A DNA stretch of 64,000 bases from Malachius bipustulatus (taxonomy: Eukaryota > Arthropoda > Insecta > Coleoptera > Melyridae). The stretch is from the NCBI GenBank assembly GCA_910589415.1, contig OU342639.1:5216268-5280267 (forward strand). The letters run 5' to 3'. A program made the translations under genes and the position numbers. Of this stretch, positions 33,893 to 45,300 are shown piece after piece (the stretch's first letter is position 1; the number at the start of each line of letters is the position of its first letter). A model generated the notes under the pieces. That model had not been told where the DNA came from. It searched no databases and saw only the letters and a list, made by a program, of their open reading frames with translations.

Positions 33893-35379
33893 AGTCTGTC
33901 TGTAAAGACGCGAGTCGGTAACGCGAAAAGCTGAGGCAGTGACGCTTAGACCTAGGGGGTTGAAAATCGGGAAACACAATAGTTGGGTGTAAAGACGCGA
34001 GTCGGTAACGCGAAAAGCTTAGGCAGTGACGCTTAGACCTAGGGGGTTGAAAATCGGGAAACACAGTAGTTGGGTGTAAAGACGCGAGTCGGTAACGCGA
34101 AAAGCTGGGGCAGTGACGCTTAGACCTAGGGGGTTGAAAATCGGGAAACACAGTAGTTGGGTGTAAAGACGCGAGTCGGTAACGCGAAAAGCTGGGGCAG
34201 TGACGCTTAGACCTAGGGGGTTGAAAATCGGGAAACACAGTAGTTGGGTGTAAAGACGCGAGTCGGTAACGCGAAAAGCTGGGGCAGTGACGCTTAGACC
34301 TAGGGGGTTGAAAATCGGGAAACACAGTAGTTGGGTGTAAAGACGCGAGTCGGTAACGCGAAAAGCTGGGGCAGTGACGCTTAGACCTAGGGGGTTGAAA
34401 ATCGGGAAACACAGTAGTTGGGTGTAAAGACGCGAGTCGGTAACGCGAAAAGCTGAGGCAGTGACGCTTAGACCTAGGGGGTTGAAAATAGGGAAACACA
34501 GTAGTTGGGTGTAAAGACGCGAGTCGGTAACGCGAAAAGCTGAGGCAGTGACGCTTAGACCTAGGGGGTTGAAAATCGGGAAACACAGTAGTTTGGTGTA
34601 AAGACGCGAGTCGGTAACGTGAAAAGCTTAGGCAGTGATGCTTATACCTAGGGGGTTGAAAATCGGGAAACACAGTAGTTGGGTGTAAAGACGCGAGTCG
34701 GTAACGTGAAAAGCTTAGGCAGTGACGCTTAGACCTAGGGGGTTGAAAATCGGGAAACACAGTAGTTGGGTGTAAAGACGCGAGTCGGTAACGCGAAAAG
34801 CTGGGGCAGTGACGCTTAGACCTAGGGGGTTGAAAATCGGGAAACACAGTAGTTGGGTGTAAAGACGCGAGTCGGTAACGCGAAAAGCTGGGGCAGTGAC
34901 GCTTAGACCTAGGGGGTTGAAAATCGGGAAACACAGTAGTTGGGTGTAAAGACGCGAGTCGGTAACGCGAAAAGCTGAGGCAGTGACGCTTAGACCTAGG
35001 GGATTGAAAATCGGGAAACACAGTAGTTGGGTGTAAAGACGCGAGTCGGTAACGCGAAAAGCTGGGGCAGTGACGCTTAGACCTAGGGGGTTGAAAATCG
35101 GGAAACACAGTAGTTGGGTGTAAAGACGCGAGTCGGTAACGCGAAAAGCTGAGGCAGTGACGCTTAGACCTAGGGGATTGAAAATCGGGAAACACAGTAG
35201 TTGGGTGTAAAGACGCGAGTCGGTAACGCGAAAAGCTGGGGCAGTGACGCTTAGACCTAGGGGGTTGAAAATCGGGAAACACAGTAGTTGGGTGTAAAGA
35301 CGCGAGTCGGTAACGCGAAAAGCTGGGACAGTGACGCTTAGACCTAGGGGGTTGAAAATCGGGAAACACAGTAGTTGGG
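33893..35379. repeat. 87-bp minisatellite array, left part (about 17 units)
   Basis: The unit is 87 bp long, beginning GTTGGGTGTAAAGACGCGAG and containing CTTAGACCTAGGGGG. About 17 head-to-tail copies differ by only a few bases, for example GCTGAGG, GCTGGGG or GCTTAGG at one position. Because 87 is a multiple of three, one minus-strand frame stays open for 508 codons with a 29-residue repeat (FPDFQPPRSKRHCPSFSRY at its start). I regard that as a by-product of unit length, although absence of stops over 26 units deserves a check. The same array in the same orientation continues at 61554 beyond the Maverick. Confidence 0.95.
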
Positions 35380-36809
35380 AGTAGAAGATGGGTCGGTAGG
35401 GCCCTTAATGGGTTTTTTATTCAAATTAGCTCTATTGTTATCGGGGTCATTAATCACGCCCACCTGTCAAGCTCTATTGTTATCGGGGTCATTAATCACG
35501 CCCACCTGTCATCGAAACAATGGGGTGTACTTGATTTATGGGGACACCTGCATCGGGCCCTTTGTTCGGGAACACAATAGCCTAATTAGCTCTATTGTTA
35601 TCAAGGTCATTAATCACGCCCACTTGTCACTCCTTTGTTCGGCGGCCCTTTGTCGGCGTTCCTTTGTCTAGACTAATGAGTTCTTTTGTTATGGGGGGTC
35701 ATTAATCACGCCCACCTGTCAATCCTTTGTTCGGCGGCCCTTTGTCGGCGTTTCTTTGTATGGAATACAATAGAGCTGGTCTGTATCATTAATTATGCAG
35801 AGGCACGTATCGACATGCCTCGACACGTCTGAAAATGGCACACCTGCATCCGGTCCTTTGTCCGGAAACACAATAGGCTAATGAGTTCTTAGAAATCAGG
35901 GGTCATTAATCACGCCCACCTGTCACTCCTTTGTTCGGCGGCCCTTTGTCGGCGTTCCTTTGTCTGGAATACAGTAGAGATGCACACCTGCGTCAATAAT
36001 TATGCAGAGGCGCATATTGACAAGCTTCGACACGTCTGAAAAACGGCCACCAGCGGAAAAATACGGTTGTTATTCATGGCAATAAGATAGTTATGCAGAC
36101 GTACGTATCGACAAGTTTCGACACGTCTGAAAACGGCGCACCTGCATCAGGTCCTATGTTCGGAAACACGCTGCACACCTGCGTCATTAATTATGCAGAG
36201 GCACGTATCGACAAGTTTCGACACGTCTGAAAACGGCGCACCTGCATCAGGTCCTATGTTCGGAAACACGCTGCACACCTGCGTCATTAATTATGCAGAG
36301 GCACGTATCCACAAGCTTCGACACGTCTGAAAACGACCACCAACGGTGAAACCCGGTTGTTATTCATGGTAATAAGATAGTTATGCAGAGGCACGTATCG
36401 ACAAGTTTCGACACGTCTGAAAACGACCACCAACGGTGAAACCCGGTTATTTCTATTATTAAGTCAGTGGCGGTAGGTACTAATGAGGTACAACAAAAAG
36501 TACAGTTACGTGAAATACACTAATTACGTCTATCCCTAATTACAATTACCGTCACCCTAATCTAATTACCGTCAAATACACTAACTTATTAATTAAGTAC
36601 CTAAATAATTATTATAAGTAGGTATCTATGCCTAAATCATGATTATTATGTGGTGCACCAAAAGTACAGTTACGTGAAATACACTAATTACGTCTATCCC
36701 TAATTACAATTACCGTAACCCTAATCTAATTACCGTCAAATACACTAATTACTTCTCTAATTACAAATAGAGATTCGTTCGGCGGAAATAGTGTGATAAT
36801 ATTATTATG

Positions 36810-36846
<37 letters not shown>

Positions 36847-37046
36847 ATATTTTTATTTCAGTCGTTACATCAACGCCAATTCTTATTAATTAAATACCTA
36901 AATAATTATAAGTAGGTACCTATGCCTAAATCATCATTATAATAGGTAATTAGAGAATGTAGGTATGTGTAGGTATTAGCATATTAATTAAGTACCTAAA
37001 TAATTATAAGTAGGTACCTATGCCTAAATCATCATCATCATCATAA
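35380..37046. repeat. Left terminal inverted repeat of Maverick 2
   Basis: The inverted partner is 60279-61553 plus about 47215-47605. The outer half holds repeated modules: GGTCATTAATCACGCCCACCTGTC about five times, CCTTTGTTCGGCGGCCCTTTG, and TCGACACGTCTGAAAACG, each several times. The inner half holds TACACTAATTACGTC motifs, a TTA microsatellite near 36810-36845 and AAGTAGGTACCTATGCC repeats. It has no ORF. Such iterated subterminal modules may bind the terminal protein or integrase; that role is inference. Confidence 0.92.
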
Positions 37047-37242
37047 TAGGTAATTATGGAGGTAGGTAGGTGAGTAGGTAGCAGTTTTAAATACTCCGTA
37101 TGGGCCATACAGATGTAATAAGCTAACATATCCGTTATGACTAGACACGCCTTGCGATGTCTATAACATTATTATTAAATAAGTCAATAAAAATAAAAGT
37201 CAAGTTTTATAAGATTTTTTTATTTTATTTTAATAATTACAA

Positions 37243-38079
37243 TCAATACATGTTATCTAATCCTAACTCGTTAAGTATTACAGCACTATGCTTATTTATC
37301 AATTCCTTAAAACAAATCGCTATATCCTTATCCATACAACATGTAAACTTCTTAAGTCCTTGCTTCATTTTGTCATAACTAGCTTCCACAGATCCATCTT
37401 CAAGTTTGAACTCGTCTATAAGCTGCCGTAATATGTTTCGAAAATTAAGAGTCTCCAGTTTATCTAGATGAAACTCTAATAAATCGGCCAAGTCAATGAG
37501 CTGAGTAACCTCTTCCCTGCTCATAGTAAACACGGAGGAGTAATATTGTATCTTGATGTAGCGGCCTTCAAGAATATTCTCCTCGGATGTGATAATGTAA
37601 TCACAGACACGGTGCGACATAGTCGCTTCATCTTCAAAATAGGCGTCGGAGTTAAGTTTTAAATGTTCCATAATTATCACCCAATCATAGGAAATGAACG
37701 ATATATTCCCAATGACCGTGAAAATCCTCACAATTGGTTGTAGATTTCTTGTCACACTTAACCCTGTACTTACTATCTTATTTTCTTTATTCGACAGGCA
37801 GTAACTCGTCGTTTTAATAGTTACGTCATTTTTATTTAATTCATCGAAATACTTGTTCCACGCATCATGATATACACAATCCGGTTGCGGAGAGACACTA
37901 ATACTTGCCGATTCATCGTTCATGTCAATATATTTACTACGGAGCTCCGTACAATGAGGGAACGTCGCAATCTTAGGAAGCGATATAGGTTCTATTCTAC
38001 ATGACACGGCGTACTATGTTCTTTTCTTCGTTATAGATGAATCTACGAACACATCGTCCAGCACTCGTTTAGTCGACAT
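37243..38079 (-). pseudogene. Unrecognised Maverick cargo gene X1, in-frame TAG near the start
   Basis: An ATG at 38079 opens MSTKRVLDDVFVDSSITKKR. A TAG follows at codon 22 (38016-38014), then the same frame runs 254 codons to 37243. Either the stop is a mutation, or translation starts later (GTG at 38007). The protein is about 275 residues, acidic in part, with an internal hydrophobic beta-like stretch (IGNISFISYDWVII) and helical C-terminal third ending GLDNMY. I recognise no domain. AATAAAATAAA lies downstream on minus near 37225. Upstream, GGTCGAATAAAATCGG (around 38150) may be a TATA-type promoter. It is divergent from X2, and the two proteins have a loosely similar layout. Confidence 0.55.
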
Positions 38080-38738
38080 TTCGTTCGATGCTAACGCTGT
38101 GAAAGCTGAAACAATCTCAGCAGATCTGTACCACCGACACCGATTTTATTCGACCAGACCACGGGAGCCGCAGCTGCCGACGTTCTGAGAGACGACCGTC
38201 AAGGAGCGTCCAGTGGCGTAGGGACAATGACATCATCCAGCGGCGTAGGGACAATGACATGATCCGCGGCGGAAAACACAATAGAGCTGCACACCTGCCT
38301 CATTGATTATGCAGAAACACGTATCGACAAGCTTCGGCACGTCTGAAAACGGTGCAACTGCATCCGGTCCTTTTGTTCGGAAACACAATAGAACTGCACA
38401 CCTGCATCATTAATTATGCAGAGGCACGTACACTGCTTTGTTATGGGGATACAATAGAGGAGACAAGTTAATCCTTCGCATTCGACAAGCTTCGACACGT
38501 CTGAAAAACGACCACCAACGTCGGAAACCGTTATTATGTTAATCCATAGGTCCGTCGCACCCACCAGCATCGAAAACCGGTATTCACTACGAAGACCTAC
38601 CTGCATACCTACCCTACCCACATAGCCAACTACTACCTGCACCGAAAACCGGTTTTATATGACTCACCACGGAGACGACAAGCTCCGACACGTCTTAAAT
38701 TGAATTATATGAAGAGTTGGGGCATAGGTCCACTACTT
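38080..38738. other. Space between X1 and the X2 promoter repeats
   Basis: It contains a direct repeat of AGTGGCGTAGGGACAATGAC-like sequence at about 38209-38262 (two copies). Displaced copies of the Maverick terminal modules follow (TTATGCAGAGGCACGTA, TTCGACACGTCTGAAAA) at 38280-38700. The minus-strand X1 promoter is likely at about 38140-38160. No gene is visible. Confidence 0.5.
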
Positions 38739-39010
38739 GATGAACCAATCAGAATAAAGATAATTGAGGGGTGGGGGTAGAATATAGGGTGTATGATGTA
38801 GGGGAGGGGGTAACTACACAACTTGATGAACCAATCAGAATAAAGATAATTGAGGGGTGGGGGTAGAATATCGGGTGTATGATGTAGGGGAGGGGGTAAC
38901 TACACAACTTTATGCACCAATCAGAATAAACACAATCGAGGGGTGGGGATGGAATATCGGGTGTATGATGTAAGGGATATGTACCTAGTAGGGGGAGGGG
39001 GTAACGCCTG
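38739..39010 (+). promoter_or_regulatory. Triplicated 86-bp CCAAT/G-rich upstream repeat of X2
   Basis: CCAATCAG occurs at 38745, 38831 and 38917, exactly 86 bp apart, each followed by ATAAA, a GAGGGGTGGGG tract and GTGTATGATGTA. A fourth, diverged copy is at 40637. CCAAT boxes bind NF-Y, and GGGGTGGGG resembles an Sp/KLF site. The last CCAAT stands about 96 bp before the TATAAG at 39013, a classical enhancer-promoter spacing. Function is inferred from arrangement only. Confidence 0.6.
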
Positions 39011-39012
39011 AA

Positions 39013-39018
39013 TATAAG
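39013..39018 (+). promoter_or_regulatory. TATA-like box of X2
   Basis: TATAAG in GAATATAAGTACC lies about 128 bp before the X2 start codon, downstream of the CCAAT repeats. Transcription would be expected to begin around 39040-39050 (ATAGTCTTC). Confidence 0.45.
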
Positions 39019-39140
39019 TACCCCGCTATGCAGCGTTATTACCATATAGTCTTCTGACTGAGTGCGCAAAGTTAATTCCTTCCGGCTGAAGACAGTGTTG
39101 TTATACAAGTTGGTGTACCCTGACAAGACGCTGAATCATC

Positions 39141-40142
39141 ATGTACCGTACAAATCTGCTAGTTGACAACAAAACAAAGGTAAGTGTAGATTATACATAA
39201 AGATATTATACGGCTGAGTTTCAAGGAATATTCGTAGATATAAATACTTATTATTATGGTGTTACGTGTTAAAATCAATATCCACTGACCCATTAACTAT
39301 AATACCGTTTTATACATTTAAACAATTCATAATGAGTAACATTAAAATATACATCTATCTTTCAGGCAACTAAACGAGCCGATGAGATCTACGGTGAAGG
39401 TGTGAAAGCCCCAAAATATGTCAAACCATCCGCAAGTTCGCTCGAAGCCATACCGGAGTCGCAGCGAGAAAGAAGTATGCAGGAAATCGACGCTAAGTGT
39501 CTCCTATATGCAAGCACAATCCCCTTAAATGATAGCGCGTGCAAGTTGATAACTTTGGGTCTTAATCCATGCAAGAATTTTTGCACGGTGGTTAAATTAC
39601 ACAGCGCGGAGTCACCAAATGCCGGCGTAGTGATGGACACCGATGGATTCTACGCATTGATGCAGATGCTACCAGAACTAATCACCGAGTGCGAAATCGA
39701 CGCCTTAGAGAACCGCTGCAGTTATAATCTAGAACAATACGTCATAAATCCCAGGCAAGGCACCAACATACAGCTGATACCCAGGTTTCAAGCAAAGTAC
39801 GGGTATAATATATGCCTAGGGATTGCAACTCTTAAAAGACTGAAGGCTCTAGAAAACTACATCCAAGATGTGATCAATAGTTTGGAAAAGGACGACAGAC
39901 GTATCAATACAGATGCTTGTTTAAGAACAATGGCTGAAGAGGCAGCAATAACAGCCGTAGAGATAGGTGAAGCAGGAAGTCTGAATGCAGAAAGCCTACC
40001 AAGAATATGCAGCAAGCTGGGGCCTAGATTTATGGATCTAACAGAGATTGCAGCCAAGTTTCCCAATGTGTTGCTACCACTAGTGCGCGGTGCTGTGGAT
40101 CGCATTCATGAATCATATCGGATCGAATATTCGCAAATGTAA
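39141..40142 (+). CDS. Unrecognised Maverick cargo gene X2, probably spliced
   Basis: The open frame extends left of its first usual start codon to an AG acceptor (TATCTTTCAG ending at 39365). A matching donor AAAG/GTAAGTG is at 39179/39180, preceded by an in-phase ATG at 39141 with 13 codons (MYRTNLLVDNKTK). The model is exon 1 39141-39179, intron 39180-39365, exon 2 39366-40142, protein about 271 residues. The protein is helical, with two Cys-containing segments (LNPCKNFCTVV) and a C-terminal helix RIHESYRIEYSQM. I know no family. AATAAA is at about 40199. There is no lesion, unlike almost every other gene here. A nuclear DNA-binding or host-control role would be a guess. Confidence 0.68.
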
Positions 40143-41802
40143 AATGTATTATGAGATTTATACATAGCCTCATTTTTTTTTTATTGTAATAATCTTTGAA
40201 TAAATATCTGAGCATAAAAGTCATTTTATTATTTAATATTACACCTAAATTCATGCCATCATAAACCTAGTCAAAAAATAATAATAATAATAATAATTGA
40301 ATGATAATAATAATATTAACATGTTTCAAAAAACTATGCACATAGATTAATTATTTATAATAAATGATACTAAAAAGTGGTGGGGGTAACTAGTAAAGTG
40401 AAAAAAAATTCTAAGAAAATATTGAGGTAAGACAAACGTATTATTCACCGATTTTATTTGACCAGACTACGGGAGCATTGGCCCCACCTGTGAACACTAC
40501 CGGCGACATTCTTATCTGGTAAGATAAGATTAGAGATCCCCAAACAGGTCAGGCCATAATATGACATCATAGCCCAACAGACAGGTTAGACCACCACCAT
40601 ATCCTATCGGCTCTCCGAGGTCCACTACATGATGCACCAATCAGCATAAACATAATCGAGGGGTGGGGGTAGAATATCGGGTGTATGAGGTAGGGGAGGG
40701 GAGGGGAGGGGCAGCGGGGGCCGCATTCCACGACAAGTATCGACGCGTCTGAAAGCCGGCCATCAACGGTGAAAACCGGTCTTAATGTATGAAAAAAACC
40801 CGCCTACAATGGGAGACGCACCTACGGCAAGTCGAAGAATGAAAACATGGTTGTACGATTCTAAACCGTCATATAAAAATCAATAAATTATAATATAAAA
40901 TGTGAAACAGAAAATAGATACATATACTCCCCTACAGAACATGGCAGCAAGTGTGATAAAACACGTTGTTTAAAAGACCCTACACATGTACCTAATGGTA
41001 TACGCATCCAAGATAACCGTCTTGTAGTGTAAGACCGACAGCGGGACATACAGCGGGGCAAGTCCAAACATGACAGGTCTGTTACACCCGCCATAATAAT
41101 TAACGACCGCCGACTGAAGGCCCAGACGGGAGCGGCGGACACCCTGTATATCGTTCACCCGGTACTTTGATTGACATACAATAGAGCTGCACACCTGCAT
41201 CCGGTGTTCGGCGGTCCTTTATCTGGAATACAATAGGGCTAATTAAGCAGAAGCACGTATCGACATGCCTCGACTTGTCGGTAGCCGCACACCTGCATCC
41301 TATTGCATGGCTGCTCAGCTCGGACCAAATCAAATCAGCTTGTTTTCAAGTCTCGGATATCGCGGGTCAACGTTTGGTCATCTCCCATAACAGCTGACCA
41401 TTGCCTCGCAGTTAGGCTCTGACCAAATCTCAGCGAGTCTGACTGTAGCGGTGCGGATCGGACTGGTCAAACGTCTGATCGTCTCTTATCGGATCCGGCT
41501 GACGGTGCGGACATGATCAAGGTATCAGGGCTTTGTTCTGCCACATATACTTATCGATTTTGGTTGACTATCACATCTCGGATCTGACGGGGTATCTATG
41601 GCTCTATGGCTTGGTCATGTACGTAGGACTAGGGTAGGTAGCGGAAACGTGGTAGCTGAAACTCGATGAATGGCATGGACTGGTAGATGAAACATAAGTG
41701 TAGATAAAATGGTAGTTATGAAATTCTGTAAGATAACAATTATTAAGCCTGTATGATTAGGTGGAAGTTGGCCAAAAATGACAACACGGCACTCGATAAG
41801 TA
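40143..41802. other. Gene-free interior of Maverick 2
   Basis: After the X2 polyadenylation signal come an AAT-rich patch, a second copy of the X1-type promoter motif in opposite orientation (CCGATTTTATTTGACC at about 40449), the fourth CCAAT repeat (40637) and a five-run G tract (40693-40720) able to form a G-quadruplex. Scattered terminal-repeat modules follow at 40735-41330. The 41340-41800 part shows nothing I recognise. It appears to be scar sequence where the virion genes were lost. Confidence 0.5.
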
Positions 41803-41992
41803 ACAAACAAGGCGACATTGTACGGATCAGCAGATCTAAGATGTTTATGGAGAAGGGCTACACACCTCGATGGCGGTGCCTGATACCTACCTCGTAGAGC
41901 GCGTCTTGAAGCGTCGGGGGCGTCGTGTGTATGTAAAGTGGCTTGGTATGAGCGAGATGAGCTGGATTGATACTGCCGACGTGTCGGTTTAA
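41803..41992 (+). pseudogene. INT: Integrase C-terminal remnant
   Basis: This is nearly identical to the 3' end of the Maverick 1 integrase (from about 5445) but with about 120 bp missing between CGATGG and CGGTGCC. Only part of the region after the catalytic core and the chromodomain (VYVKWLGMSE) remain, with no DDE residues. It ends in TAA at 41990-41992 and is followed by the same AATAAA signals as Maverick 1. The integrase function is lost from this copy. Confidence 0.88.
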
Positions 41993-42357
41993 GGAACCCG
42001 AGCTTTTAGATTTTATAACTACTATATCTTTTACAACTATAATGTAGGAATTTGATTTAATAAATAAAATGCAAATTACGTGTTTTACTTTTTTATTGAC
42101 ACCATTAAAGATATTCCACACATAGTGACATTGGCTAGTAAGCCTCTATCGATAAATATACAGTGTATATCAGATTACCTAACTTTTTGAAAGCTTATAT
42201 ATAATACAAATAAAATAAAAATGACTACATTAATAAATATTACAAGTAAATGGATCTAATATAAATAAAATCTATTACTAAATTATTCTACGTTTAAAAT
42301 CTAACACTGTACATAGCTAAAATATATTTACATAAGTTACTAGAATCTTATAAATAA
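41993..42357. other. Convergent intergenic space before PolB
   Basis: This is an AT-rich copy of 5756-6093, with polyadenylation signals for the plus-strand integrase remnant and the minus-strand PolB. No gene is seen. Confidence 0.6.
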
Positions 42358-45300
42358 TTAGTCCGCGCAGTAACCGTATGGTAGGGTGTCGAAGGCGTTA
42401 ACTCTTTTCCGCTTTGTATAGCATAAGCGGTATACTTTTTGTTCCGGCCGAGTTACGACTTCGCAGGTATTTACCCGACTTATAGCCTTGGAATTATAAA
42501 CATGCTTTTCATCAGCGCCCTCGCAAACCATCTCCTTGAGGGTATTAAAATTAACAATTTTGGCATTCTCAAAGTTCAAGGTGATACCTTTAACCTTGCA
42601 AATGTACACAAAATCGTTAATCTTAGATGAGAATACTTTTAACGCGTAATTTTTCGGACCACCACTAACAAATTCAGATATATAGCTACCATCGCCGTAA
42701 CCTGATATCTCATCTGTTAGCTGCCCCAAAAAATCACCCGTCTCAGGCATCCAGTCCCCGGGGGCGCCTTTGAAAATCACGCTGTCTGTGTCAAAATATA
42801 GGACCCTGTCGCCCAGTTTATGAAGATATTTGTATAACTCTAAGCGCGCTAAGCAGGTAGTCACTGCAGCTATAACAACGTTCACCGTTCTTAACGGAGT
42901 ATAGCTGTCGTCCAACTTATCCCAACAGGCTAACAAGACATCATCATCGATAATTACAAGATTATGGACATTTATTGACGGCTCCGATAGTAACTGAAAG
43001 AGCTCTGCAGAATCCCTTATCACAGATGTCTGCATGAGGTTTTCTCTTTGCCCGAATTTTCCCCAAAAAGAATTGAGCTGTAGTTTGGCTATGTACCGCA
43101 TCCCGGGGTTGACCTGTATGTTGTTCTCATCTAAAACAATACCTTCAACCTCGCGATACTGCTTCAAATACAGCTCTTTGCTTTCGGGGGTGTTGCACCA
43201 CTCGGGCCAGCCGCTACATTCTTGTTTCAGTTTTAGAAACTTGTCAATGTACCCCGCAAATAAGCCACCCTCTTTGGTTTCCTTGTTGTACGTCTCGCTG
43301 GCATACTTCCAAATTTCGTAATATTCCAACACCTCGTATCCCAACGAGACAGCCATTTTTAATTCGGCCGCAACAAAGGTACCATTTAATTGCCGTTCAT
43401 CAGCGTTATGACTACATGCACCTTGATTGCACATCTCTGCGCATGTGCGACATAACGGAAATGTCAGCTTACCATTACATCTGTATGGCAGAACCGGCAG
43501 ATATAAGTCTTGAGGATTTAAAATTTTTAAAACGGAGCATTTAATTAGCCCTACGAGCGTGTCAAGATTCTCCGCTTTACATGACTCATTACCTATAATT
43601 ACCGTGGGATGGCCTACGGGATACGTACCGTATTTATTGCAATACGGGTAGAGACTGCAGACGTCGAAATAATATATTTTCTCGTTGGCCGCACATTCAT
43701 AATGAAGTTTCACTGCATTAGTCCGGCCCCCGAAAAATGCGTCGCGTGGATTTAAAGGTGTGTGATTGTAATTAAAATTGTTCTGCAGCTCTACCCTCAT
43801 GCCTTCGTTGTCTTTCAACAGCTTCTGAAAATCGCACTCCCAGATAGTTTCAACATTATATCCGAGCGCTAGAAGCTTATTTTCTTTCCATTCGGTTTTT
43901 TCACGGCGTATAAAGGCCAAGTTGTTAATATATCGGAGCGGTCATTATCTACAAATTTTGACGACGTTTGTTTGGGATGACACCGTTCACAGCCATGGTA
44001 GTAACAACCATAAAATTCGTAAACGGTGTTTGTTTCGGCGCAAAACCCGTCTACAAGCAGGTTTGATGGTAGCCTGACTTCACGACCATTCCCGGCATGT
44101 TTAATCGGGTGAGGTGATGAAGCTTCTTTCAGATGTAGCCATTTCAAGGCTACAAGAGACTGACCGTCGAGCATTATGTAACCGTTCGGCGGCAGAAGAC
44201 CGATACTATCGTTTTTCAGAAAGTTTCTTCTGAATACGAGGTTACAGGCTCCGGCTATGGTAACGCTTTCTTGAAACGGATCAACACCGTTTGCCTCTAG
44301 AAAGAATTTCCTGAATTTGAGACAGGCTATTCTCAATATATTCACATCTTCAGTACAATACGACACGATTTCTTTACTCATGTCAAACTGTACATTTCTC
44401 GACACCTCTTCATTATACCAGCGATAAAATTTGGCCCTTTCGTCAGTTTTCATTTTATCGGGCATATAATAGGAGGAGTCGGGTAAAGCGCCGTAATAAT
44501 TAGCGTTCTCGAGGGTATTAAATAGATGAGGGAAGTAGCCTTTACCACCTTCAAAATTAAATGTGGCAGGCAGTTTTGCTAATGGTAAAGGCATGTAGTT
44601 TAAGCTATCTATGATTTTCACATTGTGGGTGACTATGGATGTGAATTTACTGCCTGTTCTTATAAATTTAGGATCCCACCTCTGAGCATCTTTTAGAAAC
44701 TCACGTGCCAGAAAGCAGCCGTCGTATCCCTTCATATTATGTGCTAGGACTGTGATGCTGAGGCCTGTTAGCATTAACTGAGCTAAATACTCTGTAAATG
44801 CTTTTACAGGTTGGTCCCTAAACACGTGTGATCTTACACCACAGCTAGCACAGGGTACCGTTATATGATCAGGCATGTCCACACACCTAGAGCATACCTG
44901 CTGCGCGACGCAGAGATTTGGTTCGTGTAAAAATGTCTCAACACCCACCTGCTTGTTCTGTGTACATTCCAAGTCGAAAAATACAAGAACAAATTTTGAT
45001 TTCAACTGCTCAGCTTTTGTTTTAGACAGCTTATTGGGCTGCATATAACAGAAGTGCCTGATGGGCTTCTCAGCCGTGCATAATGAACAATGTACCACAG
45101 GTGTGTTTCTTGTTTCCGACTACAGTGTTGAGACAATTATTACATCTGCGATATGTTTTGCAGACACTGGCTTTATGAGCTTCAAAACATTGAGGGCCTC
45201 TAAATGTTCTATGACAAACAGGACAGTCGATTTTAGCCTCGAGAACACTGCATGGTTTGGGGGAATGACAGCAAGGACATTTATATGGGCACTTAGGGTG

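Noticed and set aside
33843..35369. 508-codon minus-strand frame over the minisatellite as a gene
   Set aside because: The frame is open because the unit is 87 bp; no start context, no domain, and it runs into unique flank. Kept as a question in the findings only.
33893..35379. CRISPR-like array
   Set aside because: Repeats are contiguous with no unique spacers and the context is an animal genome.
38749..39126. 125-codon minus-strand frame over the CCAAT repeats
   Set aside because: Produced by the 86-bp promoter repeat; no domain and it overlaps a convincing promoter.
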